Below are positions 37,531-49,899 of a stretch of DNA of 64,000 bases, one piece after another. Within the stretch, counting starts at the first letter, position 1. The number at the start of each line of letters is the position of its first letter. The notes under the pieces were generated by a model that saw nothing but the letters and a program-made list of their open reading frames with translations, did no database searches and was not told where the DNA came from. The translations under genes and the position numbers were made by a program. The stretch is from Nicotiana tabacum (lineage: Eukaryota; Streptophyta; Magnoliopsida; Solanales; Solanaceae): contig NC_134089.1 of the NCBI RefSeq assembly GCF_000715075.1, positions 107,825,157 to 107,889,156 on the forward strand, given 5' to 3'.

Positions 37531-40238
37531 TGTGATGACCCAATGAGTCATCTTATGTTTTAGAACTCGATTCCGTGTTCCAAGGTCTTCAAAATTTAAG
37601 AAATAATATTTTTTGGCCAAAAAATTGATTTTGTTGACTTTGATCAACGTTATGGGTAAACATATCCAGACTCGTATTATGACGGTCCGGGTGGGTCCGT
37701 AGTAAAATATGCGACCTGGGCGTATGTCCGAAATCGAATTCTGAGGTCCCGAGCCCGAGAAATAAATTTTTGATAAAAAATGTTAAACTGAAATTATAAT
37801 GGTTTTGAGAAAATGGTTAATAGTTGATCTCGCTGGTATCGGGCCCGTATTTTAGTTTCGGAACCCAGTACAGGTATGTTAGGATATTTATGCTTTATCT
37901 GTGAAATTTGGTGAGAAACGAGACTGATTTGATGATATTCAGACCTTTGGTTGAGAAAATAGAACTTTTGATCTTTTTTGAAAAATTCATACAATTTGGT
38001 GTTAAATTCATAGTTCTAGGTGTTATTTTGGCGATTTGATCGCGCGAGCAAGTTCGTATGATATTTTAAGACTTGTGTGCACGTTTGGTTTGGAGCCCCG
38101 AGTGCTCGGGTGAGTTTCGGATAGGATACAGAGTGATTTGAACTTAAGAAAAATTGTTGGTATGCTTCAGGTCTGCAGACGTCGCAATTGCGAGGTCTGG
38201 CGAGCCTCGCATTTGCGAAGATTGTTCGTATTTGCGTAGCAGGGGAGGGGACCGGGTCGTTTGCAATTGCGAAGAAAAAGGCCGCGTCCAGGTCCGCATT
38301 TGCAAAGGCAGCAGAAATGCGAGGGGTTCTTATTTGCAATACATTTCAGCTCGCAAATGCGAAGCTCAGGTCGCAAATGTGACATCTGCAGCTGATAAAT
38401 TTTGGACTTAGACGAGATTTTCATTCATTCACCCATTTTTCAAAACCTAAACCTCAAGAAGCGATTTTCCAAAGGCAATTTCTTCCCTAAATCATAGGTA
38501 AATGATTCTTAACTTATATCTTTCAATCTTTTGCATCTTTTTACAAGATTTCATCATAGAATCCCGGGGTTTTCATGGTGGAATTAGGTGTTTTTCAGTA
38601 GAACTTAGGACTTTCGAAATTTGGGGATATAGACCTCAAATTGAGGACGGATTACAAAACCAAATATATATCCGGGCTCCGCCGTGAATGGGTAACTGTG
38701 TTTTTGTCCGAACTTTGAGTTTTAACCAAGCGGGTCCGGGGTCGATTTTTGGCTTTTTGGGAAAATATTAGGAAACATACACTTATGCATTGGAGTTGAT
38801 TTCTTTTGCGATAATTAGTGTTATTAAGTTAATTATGACTAGATACGAGTTGATTGGAGGTAGAATCTAGAGGAAAAGCGGTAATTGAGCTTTGAGTTGG
38901 CCGTTGGATTGAGGTAAGTGTTTGGTCTAACTTTGACTCTAGGGATAAGGGATCCCCAACTTAATTGCTATGTGAAATTTTACGTTGTGGCGTATAGGTG
39001 TGGTGACGAGTACCTATGCACCACCAAATTATTTGTTTAGCTTGTTCCCTTCCACGTTCTTAATATATTGTCTTCCTTTCTTAACTCCTACATGCTTATT
39101 GGTGCTTCCATGTCTAATTGCTTCTTGTTTAATGTTGTTTTCTGTATTGAAGGTATCAATTGTTCTGTAGTTTCCTTATATTACATTATTGGTTAAGTTG
39201 GTTTATTGGTGTTTCATGGTAACTCGTTGTGTATCATTAATTGATGAAGTTTCATAATTGCATAGATTTCCGTTTGGTAAAGTTTGAGGTATAAATGCTA
39301 TGAAGGGTTTGAGCTAAATTGTGAAATACTTGTTCTTATTGTATGATTGGTACTGATATGGTGGGATCGGGTTGCACCCACAACAAGAGGAATAAGGGTG
39401 ATATATTGAGGAGGAATAAGGGTGAAATGTGATTGTCCGGTGGGATCGGGTTGCACGCCGCAACATGAGTAATAAGGGTGGACAGGTGGGATCAGGTTGC
39501 ATGCTGCAACAGGAGGAATAAAGGTGATATATATTAAGGAGCAATAAGGGTGGACAGGTGGAATCGGGTTGCACGGGGCAACATGAGTAATAAGGGTGAA
39601 TGTTCATATTGTTACTGATGATATAGTGGGCTCGGGATGCGCGTCACATCATTTGTTTTTTATTCATTCTTCTTCTGTTGTGATCTATATCTGTAGTATT
39701 GTAACTCTATTAAGGATTGGTTATAGCTGAGTACTGGCAAGATAATCGGGTTCCGTATTTATTTTTGCTACAAGTTATTGTTCTAATTCGTTCCGTATTT
39801 CCTCTTTGCTTTATTATATATTGTATGCAGGTTATATTGTAAATGCTCCACCGTAGCCTCATCACTACCTCGTCGAGGTTAGGCTCGGCACTTAGCATTA
39901 CATTAGGCGGTTGTACTAATATTGCACTCTGCACTTTCTGTGCAGATTTTGGAGCTGGTTTTGGCTAATCGAGAGGTCGGTTGTAGACACTTCATCTAGG
40001 AGATCCAAGGTAGTCATGCTGGCATCAGCAGGCCCTGGCGCCCACTCCTATGTTTCAATTTCCTCTCCTAGTAATTCGTAGTATGTTCGTGGATTGTGAC
40101 ACTAGTTTCTGGGTTGTAATAGCTTCGATAATATTACTAGTACATAGATAGTCGTTTTATTATTTACTTCCGTATTTATTTCTGTTTGATTTAGTTTTGT
40201 TAATTTTAACTATAAAATGTAAATGACAAAGGTGAATA
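37531..40238 (+). repeat. First LTR, 3' end deleted
   Basis: Matches the middle LTR until GGTGAATAG (40231-40239), then jumps into leader sequence equivalent to 48276. About 190 bp (LTR end, primer site, leader) are gone. It also lacks about 70 bp near its start (present at about 45378-45445). Contains a CpG-rich cluster of CGCATTTGCGA-like words at 38165-38400. Confidence 0.82.
39350..39610. repeat. LTR minisatellite (GGGATCGGGTTGCAC units)
   Basis: GTGGGATCGGGTTGCAC, then CCGCAACA and GAGGAATAAGGGTG, recur about five times with irregular spacers of 40-80 bp. The middle LTR has a shorter version at about 47235-47450. Confidence 0.75.
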
Positions 40239-40322
40239 GGAATAATTTCAATTCTATTCTTCTCTGTTGTGCGATTTGATCTTGCAATGCTGATTGAACT
40301 CTCTACTCCTATTCCTTCGCAG

Positions 40323-41710
40323 ATGGCAAGAACACATACCCCTTTATTAATTGATCAGCAGTCCGAGCCCCCAGTAGCAGCTCCTATGAGGGGCAGAGGA
40401 GGAGGCTTAGGCCGTGCTAGAGGCCGAGGCAGGGGCAGCGCTCAGCCCAGAGCTCGAGCAGCAACACCAGCGGCGGAGCCTCAGGTAGAGTTTGACGAAG
40501 AGGCTCCGGCCCAAACCGTTCCAGTCGGACCAACTCGGGTTCTAGAAGGGTTCATTGCTACCTTGGTACTTCAGGATACTTTGGTCCGTCTAGTGGGCCT
40601 TATGGAGAGTGTTACTCAAGCCAGCATACTTCCTGTAGCACCAGCCATCTCTCTGGCTGGGGGAGGAGCACAGACTCCCGTTACTCACACTCTGGAGCAG
40701 ATGGTCCCCCAATTTTAGACTCCAGCAGCTCAGCCAGTAGGGGTAGTTCTGTCGGGTGTTGTAGCACATACCGATGATGGATCAACTATGTCTTCTGAGG
40801 TCGTATGGATATTGGATAGGTTTACCAAGCTTTTCACCACTACCTATGGCAGTACATCTTCAGAGGGTCCCCATGACTATTTGGACAATTGTCACGAGGT
40901 ATCACGGAACATGGGGATAGTGGAGACCAATGGGGTTGACTTTGCTACCTTTCGGCTATCAGGTTTTGACAAGAAATGGTGGAAGGATTATTGTTTGGCC
41001 AGACCAGCTGGGTCACTAGCTCTCACTTGGGACCAGTTCTCTCAGCTATTTTTGGAGAAGTATCTTCCTATCACTCAGAGAGAGGACTATCGGAGGCAGT
41101 TTGAGCAGCTTCAGTAGGATTCTATGATTTTCACTCAGTACGAGACTAGATTTGTTAATCTTGCCTGTCATGCTCTTTTTATACTTCCCACCGATAGAGA
41201 GAGGGTGATGAGGTTTATTGAGGTACTTGCTCAGCCTATCAGATTGCAGATGGCTAAGGAGACAGGGAGTGTGATTTCTTTCCAGGATGTGGCCAATGTG
41301 GCCAAACGAGTTGAAATGGTTTTAGCTCAGGGGAGTGGTCAGGGGTATGACAAGAGGCCTCGTCACTCCAGTGGATTTAGTGGGGCCTCATCTGGAGGTC
41401 GAGGTACTTTTGGTAGGGGCTATCCTCCGAGGCCGTTTCATTAAGCACTTCAGACATCTTATGGAGCTTCAGGGGGTCGTGGTTCTTTTGTACCTCCTTC
41501 AGGGCAGCCCGCTTATAGTGCACCGCTAGCATATATCAGAGCACCTCCTCTTCAGAGTTATTATCATGGCCAGCCGGCCCGTCAAGGCCAGTCTCAGTTT
41601 CCTCAGCCGCAGTATCAACATGGATGTTTCGAGTGTGGTGAGTATAGCCAAATCTGGAGGACTTGTCTGAGATTAGTGGGTGTTGCAATCACAACAGTAG
41701 GGTTCTCGTG
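40323..41710 (+). pseudogene. gag, first copy
   Basis: ATG at 40323 (MARTHTPLLI), chosen because the second copy has its ATG at the same place. An RG-rich basic stretch follows (RGRGGGLGRARGRGRG), then a Pro/Ala-rich linker, a stop (40716-40718), the gag domain (FTKLFTTTYGSTSSE, DKKWWKDYCLARPAGS, FLEKYLP), a second stop (41115-41117), the rest of the domain and a Gly/Ser-rich part. The zinc knuckle at 41625-41666 reads CFECGEYSQIWRTC: the expected His of CCHC is Gln. The stop pattern points to CAG-to-TAG change. Inactive. Confidence 0.88.
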
Positions 41711-41899
41711 TCATGATTCTGGAGCCACCCGCTTATCCAATTAAAGATAGGGGTCAGGGAGGCAGACGTAGGGGTCAGCCCGTTAGAGGTGGAGGTCAGG
41801 TCGTCCCAGGGATATGGTTCAAAGTGGTGGGGCCTAGCCCCAATGTTATGCTTTCCCAGCCAGGCCCGAGGTTGAGTCATCTGATGCTGTTATCACAGG

Positions 41900-43740
41900 T
41901 ACTATTTAAGTTTGCAATAGAGATGCTTCCATTTTATTTGATCCAGGGTCTACAAACTCCTATGTGTCATCTTATTTTGCTCCATATTTGGTTGTGCCTC
42001 ATGATTCTTTGAGTTCTCCCGTGTATGTGTCCAAATCGGTGGGGGATTCTATTGTTGTAGATCTTGTATATCATTTGTGTGTGGTTATTATTGTGGGTCT
42101 TGAGACTAGCATCAAACTCCTACTTCTCAATATGGTCGATTTTGATGTCATTTTGGGGATGGATATGTTGTCAACTTATTATGCTATACTAGACTATCAT
42201 GCCAAAACTGTGCCTTAGCATTGCCGGGGTTGCCTCGATTAGAGTGGAGAGGGACTCATGGTCAATGTACCAGCAGGGTTATCTCTTATATGAAGGCTCG
42301 GTGTATGGTCGAGAAGGGGTATTTGGCTTATGTTTGTGATTCTAGTGCGGAGGTTCCTTCTATGGATTCTTTGCTAGTTGTTCAGGAGTTCCTAGAGGTA
42401 TTTCCTACAGATTTGTCGGGGATGCCACCCAAAATGGATATTGACTTTTGCATTGATTTGGCTCCATGCACTCAACCCATTTCTATTCTGTCGTACCGCA
42501 TGGCCTTGCAAGAGTTGAAAGAATTGAAGGAGCAGTTGTAGGATTTGCTTGATAAGGGATTTACTAGACCTAGTGTCTCGCCCTGGGGTGTGCCGGTATT
42601 GTTTGAAAAGAACAAGGATGGGTCGATGAGGATGTGCATAGACTATCGGCAGTTGAACAATGTCAGCATCAAGAACAAGTATCCATTTCCAAGGATTGAT
42701 GACTTATTTGATCAGCTTCAGGGTGCGAAGGTATTTTCAAAGATCGAATTGAGGTATGGCTACCATCAACTGAGGATTTGGGCATCCGATGAGGATTTGG
42801 GCATCCGATGTCCCTAAGACAGCTTTTCAGACTCGATACGGGCATTATGAGTTTCTAGTAATGTCATTTGGGTTGACAAATGCCTCAGCATCATTTATGA
42901 ATTTGATGAACCCGGTGTTTAAGTCCTATCTGAATTCCTTCATGATTTTTTTATTGATGATATCTCGATCTACTCCCGCGGTCGAGAGGAACATGGGTAG
43001 CCTCTTTGGATTGTTCTTCAGACTCTGAGAGACAGCCAGTTATAGGCTAAGCTTTCGAAGTGTGAGTTTTGGTTGAGTTCAGTTGCTTTCTTGGGTCATG
43101 TTGTATTAGCAGAGTGTATTCAGGTGGATCCTAAGAAGATTGAGGCAATCAAAGACTGTCCTAGACCCACATCAGCTATAGATATTCAGAGTTTCTTGGG
43201 TTTGGTGGGTTATTACCGTCAGTTTGTTGAGGAGTTTTCATCTATAGCGGCCCCGATGACCAGGTTGACCCAAAAGGGTGTCCATTTTAGATGATCGGAT
43301 GAGTGTGATGCGAGCTTTCAGAAGCTCAAGATAGTTTTGACTACGGCATCGGTGTTAGTGTTGCCCACATGTTCAGGGCCCTATACAGTATATTATGACA
43401 CATCTCATATAGGACTTGGTTCGGTGTTGATGCAGGGTGGCAAGCTTATTGCATATGTTTTGCGACAGTTGAAGATTCACGAGAATAATTATCCAATTCA
43501 TGACTTGGAGCTAGCAACCATTGTTCACGCGCTAAAGATTTGAAGGCACTATCTATATGGCATGTCGTGTGAGGTGTTCACTAATCATAAGAGTTTATAG
43601 TATTTATTCAGGCAGAAGGAGCTCAATTTGACGCAAAGGAGGTGGTTGGAGCTATTGAAAGACTATGATATCACCATTCATCCTAGGAAGGCCAATGTAG
43701 TGGCCGATGCTTTGAGTAGAAAGTCAGCTAGTATGGGTAG
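41900..43740 (+). pseudogene. Protease, reverse transcriptase and RNase H, first copy
   Basis: The protease active site is FDPGSTNSY (Asp codon 41940-41942), followed by VDFDVILGMDMLS (about 42140). RT begins with LSGMPPKMDIDFCIDL and includes [11 protein letters not shown] (about 42630-42660), [20 protein letters not shown] and, in a shifted frame near 42945, the FIDD catalytic box; a base seems to be lost in a run of T just before it. A 19-bp tandem duplication at 42772-42810 shifts the frame. RNase H follows from about 43340 ([20 protein letters not shown]) with [13 protein letters not shown] and ends [12 protein letters not shown] (about 43690-43725). At least five frame breaks and a TAG at 42539-42541. 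Confidence 0.88.
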
Positions 43741-45298
43741 CCTTGCATATATTCCAGTCGGTGAGAGACCACTTGCTTTGGATGTTCAGGCTTTGGCCAA
43801 TCATTTCGTGAGGTTGGATGTTTCTAAGCCCAGTCGTGCTCTAGCTTGTCTAGTTGCTTGGTCTTTCTTATTTGAGAGTATCAGAGATCGGAGTATGATA
43901 ACCCTCATTTGCTTGTCCTTAGGGACACATTGCGACACGGTGATGCCAAGGAGGTTACGGTTGGAGATGATGGAGTTTTGAGGATGCAGGGTCGTGTTTG
44001 TGTGCCTAATATGGATGGGCTTCATGAGTTGATTCTGGAGAAGGCCCACAATTCCCAGTATTATATTCATCTGAGCGCTGCTAAGATGTATCAGGACTTG
44101 TGGCAGCATTATTGGTGTAGGAGGATGAAGAAGGATATTGTTGCATATATAGCTCGGTTTTTGAATTGTCAGCAAATAAAGAACGAGCATCAGAGAAATG
44201 GTGGTTTACTTCAGAAGATTGAGATTCCTGAGTGGAAATGGGATGGTATCACTATGGATTTTGTTGTTAGACTCCCATGGACTCAGAGGAAGTTCGATCC
44301 ATTATGGTTATTTTGGATAGGCTGACGCAGTCAACGCATTTCATTTTTGTGGCAGTTTCTTATTCTTCGGAGCGGTTGGCAGAGATCTATATCCGTGAGA
44401 TCGGTCGTCTTCATGGTGTGCCCGTGTCTATCATTTCGGATCGAAGTATGCGTTTTACCTTCCATTTTTGGAGGGCAGTATATCGTGAGTTGGGTATGAG
44501 GGTAGAGTTGAGCACAACATTTCATCCTCAAATGGACGGACAGTCCGAGCGTACTACTCAGATCTTGGAGGATATGCCCCGCGCCTTTGTTATTGACTTT
44601 AGAGGTTCTTGGGATCAGTCCTTGCCGTTACAGAGTTTGCCTACAACAACAGTTATCAGTCGAGTATCCAGATGGCTCCGTATGAGGCGTTATATGATAG
44701 ACTGTGTCGATTGCCGGTTAGGTGCTTTGAACCGAAGGAGGCTCGGTTGTTGGGTATGACTTTGTGCATGATGCATTAGATAAGGTTAAGATCATTCAAG
44801 ATAGACTTCGTACAGCTCGGTCTAGGCAAAAGAGTTATGCCGACCTTAAGGTTCGTGATATGGCATTAATGGTCGGAGAGAGAGTTTTGGGTGTCACACT
44901 TGAAGGATGTGATGAGATTTGGGAAGAAGGGCAAGTTAAGCCCTAGGTTTGTCAGGCCTTTTAAGATCCTTGATCGACTGAGAGAGGTGGCCTACAGATT
45001 GTGTTTCCATCAGGCTTATCATCGGAAGTATTACGGCGATTCATCCCACGTGTTAGATTTCACCATTGTCTAGTTGCACAATGATTTGACCTACAAGGAG
45101 GAGCCGATAGCTATTCTAGATGGGCCGGTTCGTCGGTTGAGATCGAAGAGGTATCCTTTGGTTCGTGTGAAGTGGAGAGGTCAGCCTGTTGAGGCAGCTA
45201 CCTGGGAGTCCGAGTCCGATATGCGGAGTAGATTACCCCATCTTTTCATTAGTTCAGGTACTTTTCTATGTCCGTTCGAGGACGAACGATTGTTTTAG
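43741..45298 (+). pseudogene. Integrase with chromodomain, first copy
   Basis: The HHCC zinc-binding region reads HNSQYYIH ... FLNCQQ, where the first Cys is replaced by Phe. The catalytic triad is visible: Asp at 44257-44259 (TMDFVV), Asp at 44439-44441 (ISDRSM) and Glu at 44547-44549 (QSERTT). The last two are 35 residues apart, the D,D35E spacing of retroviral-type integrases. A frameshift lies between the two Asp codons. Downstream are MRFGKKGKLSPRF and, at about 45100-45250, a chromodomain-like block (AILDGPVRRLRSK, VRVKWRGQPVEAATWESE), which in chromoviruses guides integration to heterochromatin. The frame ends at 45296-45298, followed by the polypurine tract (TTAGAGGTAGAAAA) and the middle LTR. 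Confidence 0.88.
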
Positions 45299-45308
45299 AG
45301 GTAGAAAA

Positions 45309-48161
45309 TATGATGACCCATAGGGTCATCTTATGTTTTAGAACTCGATATTGTGTTTTTCGAGGTCTTCAAAACATCAGTTTATTCTTCCTCAATTTCT
45401 GTGCGTAGTCCGAGCGTGTATCCTAAAAGATTTTATGTGAAAAATTTAAGAAATAATAATTTTTGGTGTAAAAAGTTGATTTTGTTGACTTTGGTCAACG
45501 TTATGGGTGAACGGACTCGGAACCGTGTTCTAATGGCCCCGGTGGGTCCGTAGTAAAGTATGGGACCTAGTCGTATGCCCGTAATCGAATTCTGAGATCT
45601 TTAGCCCAAGAAATGAATTTTTGATTAAAATTGTTAAACAGAAATTATAATGGTTTTGAGAAAATGGTTAATAGTTGATCTCATTGGTATTAGGGCTATA
45701 TTTTTGCTCCGATATTCGATATAGGTCCATTATGATATTTATGTCTTATCTGTGAAATTTGGTGAGAAACGGGACTGATTTGACATTATTCGGACCTTAT
45801 GTTAAGAAAATAGAACTTATGAATTTTCTTGAAACATTCATGCAATTTGGTGTTAAATTCATAGTTCTAGGTGTTATTTTGGCGATTTGATCACGCGAGA
45901 AAGTTCGTATGATGTTTTATGACTTGTGTGCATGTTTGGATTGGAGCCTCGAGGGCTAGAGTGAGTTTCGGATAGGCTACGGAGTGATTTGAACTTAAGC
46001 AAAATTGCTGGTATGCTTCAGGTATACAGACTTCGCAGTTGCAAGGTCTGGCTCGCAAATACGAGCCTCGCATTTGCAAAGATTGTTCACATTTGCGAAG
46101 CAGGGGAGGAGACTGGGTAGTTTGTAATTGCGAAGAAAAAGGCCGCATTTGCGGAAGTCCAGGTTCGCATTTGCGAAGGCGGCAGAAATGCGAGGGTTTC
46201 GCATTTGTGATACCTTTCTCGCATTTGCAAAACTCAGGTCTCAAATGCAACATCTGCAGCTGATAAGTTTTGGACTTAGACGGGATTTTCATTCATTCAC
46301 CCATTTTTCAAAACCTAAACCTCAATAGGCAATTTTTCGAAGTCAATTTCTTCCCCAAATCATAGGTAAATGATTCTTAACTCATTTCTTTCAATCTTTT
46401 GCATCTTTTTGCAAGATTGCATCATAAATTCTAGGTTTTTCATGGTGGAATTGGGTGTTTTGGGTAGAACTTAGGAATTTCGATATTTGGGGATTTAGAC
46501 CTCAAATTGAGGCCGGATTCCAAAACCAAATGTATATCCGGGCTCGGGGGTGATTGAGTAATCGTATTTTGATCCGAACTTCGAGTTTTGACCAAGCGAA
46601 CCCGGGGTCAGGTTTTAGGTTTTTGGGGAAATGTTGGGAAACTTACACCGATGCATTGGAATTGATTTTTTTAGCGATAAATGATGTTATTAAGTTAATT
46701 ATGACTAGATACGAGTGGATTGGAGGTGAAATATAGACGGAAAATAGTAATTGAGCTTTGAGTTGGCCGTTGGATTGAGGTAAATGTTTGGTCTAACTTT
46801 GACTCGAGGGATTAGGGATCCCCGACTTAATTGCTATGTGAAATTTTATGTGTGTGGCGTATAGGTATGGTGACAAGTACCTATGCGCCACTAAATTATT
46901 AGTTTAGCTTGTTCCCTTCCTCGTTCCTAATATATTGTCTTCATGTCTTAACTGCTAGATGCTTATTGGTGCTTCCATGTCTAATTGCTTCTTGTTAAAT
47001 GTTGTTTTCTTTACTAAAGGTATCAATTATTCCGTAGTTTCCTTGTATTACATTATTGGTTAAGTTAGTTTATTGGTGTTTCATGGTACATATTGGTAGG
47101 TCTCGCTTTGTAACATTAATTGATGAAGTTTCATAATTGCATAAATTTCCGTTTGGTAAGGTTTAAGGTATAAATGTTGTGGAGGGTTTGAGATAAATTG
47201 TGAAATACTTGTTCTTATTGTGTGATTGGTACTGATATGTGGGATTTGATTGCATGCCGCAACGGGAGGAATATGGGTGGACATATGGGATCGGGTTACA
47301 TGCCACAACAGGAAGAATAAGGGTGATATATATTAAGGAGCAATAAGGATGGACAGGTGGAAACCGCTTGCACGCCACAACAGGAGTAATAAGGGTGAAC
47401 ATTCATATTGTTAATGATGATATAATGGGATCGGGATGCACGCCGCATCATTTGTTGTTTATGCATTCTTCTTCTACTGTGATCTATTTCTATAGTATTG
47501 CAATATTCTTAAGGATTGGTTATAGCTGAGTACTGGCAAGATAATCAGGTTGCGTATTTATTTTTGTTGCAAGTTACTTTTCCAATTCGTTCCATATTTC
47601 CTTTTTTCTTTATTATATACTGTATACTGGTTATATTGTAAATGACCCGCCGTAGCCTCGCCACTACTTTGTCGAGATTAGGCTCGGCACTTACAAATAC
47701 ATGGGGTCGGTTGTAATGATACTACCCTCTGCACTTTCTGCGCAGATTTCAGAGCTGGTTGTGGCTTATCGAGAGCTCGATTGCAAATACTTCATCTAGG
47801 AGACCCAATGTAGTCATTGGCGTGCGCAGGCCCTGGCGTCCCCTTATATGTTTCTCTTTCCATGTTTTCTTTTCTTTCGAAACAGATATACTTCTTTCAG
47901 ACCAGTATTTGTAGTAATTCATAGTATATTCGTGGATTATGACACCAATTTCTGGGTTGTAGTAGCTTCGATTTTAGTAATAGTATATAGATGGCCGTTT
48001 TATTATTTACTTCCGCATTATTTGTGTTTGATTTAGTTTTGTTAATTTTAACTATAAAATATAAAGGACAAATGTGAATAAAACTCGAACGTTGTCTTGC
48101 CTAGCGAGTGCGATGTTAGCCGTCATCACTGTCCCGATGGTGGGAAATCCGTGTCATGACA
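45309..48161 (+). repeat. Middle LTR, complete, shared by both internal regions
   Basis: 2.85 kb, from TATGATGACCC to GTCATGACA; the polypurine tract of the first copy precedes it and the primer site of the second follows it. A CpG-rich cluster with CGCATTTGCGA-like words is at 46030-46262. Confidence 0.88.
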
Positions 48162-48164
48162 AGT

Positions 48165-48176
48165 TGGTATCAGAGC
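48165..48176 (+). other. Primer-binding site (initiator Met tRNA)
   Basis: TGGTATCAGAGC, three bases after the middle LTR. The first internal region lacks the equivalent site. Confidence 0.9.
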
Positions 48177-48322
48177 ACTAGGTTTCCTAGGTCTCACAAT
48201 TCACGAACAAGCTTAGTAGAGTTTGAGGGATCGGTACAGAGACGTCTATGCTTATCCCCAGAGGCTAAAGAGTTAGGAACAATTTCACTTCTATTCTTCT
48301 TTGTACTCATGTTCCTTCGTAG

Positions 48323-49740
48323 ATGGAGAGAACACGTACCGCTTTATTAGCTCATTAGCAGCACGAGCCCCTAATGGCAACTCCTACGAGGGGCAGAGGA
48401 TGAGGCCGAGGCTATGCTAGAGGTCGAGGTAGGGGCAGGGCTCAGCCTAGAACTCGAGCAGCACCACCAACGATGGAGCCTCAAGTAGAGTTTGATGAGG
48501 AGGCTCCGACCTAGACCGTTCCAGTAGGGCCAACTTAGGTTCCAGAGGGGTTTATCGCTTCCCCGGTACATTAAGATGCTTTGGTCGGTCTAGTGTGCCT
48601 TATGGAGAGTGTTACTCAGGCCGGCATACTTCCTGTAGCACCAGTCATCTCTCGGGCTGGGGCAGGAGCACAGACTCCCGCTACTCACACTCCGGAACAG
48701 ATGGCCCCCTAGTTTCAGATTCCAGCAGCTCAGCTAGTTGGGGTAGTTTCGCCGGGTGTTGTAGCATAGACCACCGATGGATTAACTATGTCTTCTGAGG
48801 CCTTGTGGAGATTCGATAGGTTTACCAAACTTTTCACCGCTACCTATGGCGGTACATCTTCAGAGTATCCCCAGGACTATTTGGAAAGTTGTCATGAGGT
48901 ATTACAGAATATGGGGATAGTGGATTTTAATGGGGTTGACTTTTCTACCTTTCGTCTGTTAGGTTCCACCAAGAAATGGTGGAGGGATTATTATTTGGCC
49001 AGACTAGCTGGGTCACCATCTCTCACTTGGGACCAGTTCTCTTAGATATTTTTGGAGAAGTATCTTCCTAGCACTCAGAGAGAGGACTATCGGAGGCAGT
49101 TTGAGCGCCTTCAGTAGGGTTTTATGACCGTCACTTAGTACGAGACTAGATTTGTTGATCTGGACCTTCATGCACTTCTTATACTTCTCACAGAGAGAGA
49201 GAGAGAGAGGGTGAGGAGCTTTATCAAGGGACTTGCTCAGCCTATCAGATTGTAGATGGCTAAGGAGATAGAGGGTGAGATTTCTTTCCAGGATGCGGCC
49301 AATGTTGCCAGACGAGTTGAGATGGTTTTAGCTCAGGGAGTGGTCAGGGGTCTGACAATTGGCCTCGTCACTCCGGTGGATTTAGTGGGGCCTCATCTGG
49401 AGGTCGAGATACTTTTGGTAGGGGCTATCCTCCCACGCTGTTTCATTCAGCATTTAGACATCTCATGGAGCTTCAGGGGGTTGTGGTTCTTATGTACCTC
49501 CTTCATGGTAGCCAACTTATAGTGCACCGCCAACAACTATCAGAGCACCTCCTCTTCAGAGTTATTATTGTGGTCAATCGGCCCATCAGGGTCAGTCTCG
49601 GTTTCCTCAGCCATAGTATCAAGATGGATGTTTTGAGTGTGGTGAGTATGGCCATATCCGAAGGACCTGTCCTAGATTAGTGGGTGTTTAGTCATAGTAG
49701 CAGGATTCTCGTGCCATGATTCCAGCACCGCCTGCCCATC
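48323..49740 (+). pseudogene. gag, second copy
   Basis: ATG at 48323 (MERTRTALL), soon followed by stops. The gag domain survives in pieces: FTKLFTATYGGTSSEYP (about 48820), TKKWWRDYYLARLAGS (about 48970), and a later piece at 49256-49360. The zinc knuckle at 49629-49670 (CFECGEYGHIRRTC) has all four ligands, unlike the first copy. Stops at 48710-48712, 49043-49045, 49136-49138 and 49253-49255 each stand where the first copy has CAG or CAA. Confidence 0.87.
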
Positions 49741-49899
49741 CAGCTAGAGATAGGGGTCAGGGAGACATAGGCAGGGGTTAACCCACTAGAGGTGGAGGTC
49801 AGGCCATTAGAGGTGGAGGCCAGGCCGCTAGAGGTAGAGGCTAGCCAGCAGGAGGTCGTCCCAGGGATACGGTTCAGAGAGGTGGGGACCATCCCCAAT

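Noticed and set aside
39314..39607. Cys/Pro-rich minus-strand frame
   Set aside because: It is a product of the LTR minisatellite; the middle LTR gives a differently broken version.
43801..44190. 129-codon minus-strand frame
   Set aside because: It lies opposite the integrase reading frame, which has clear motifs on the plus strand.
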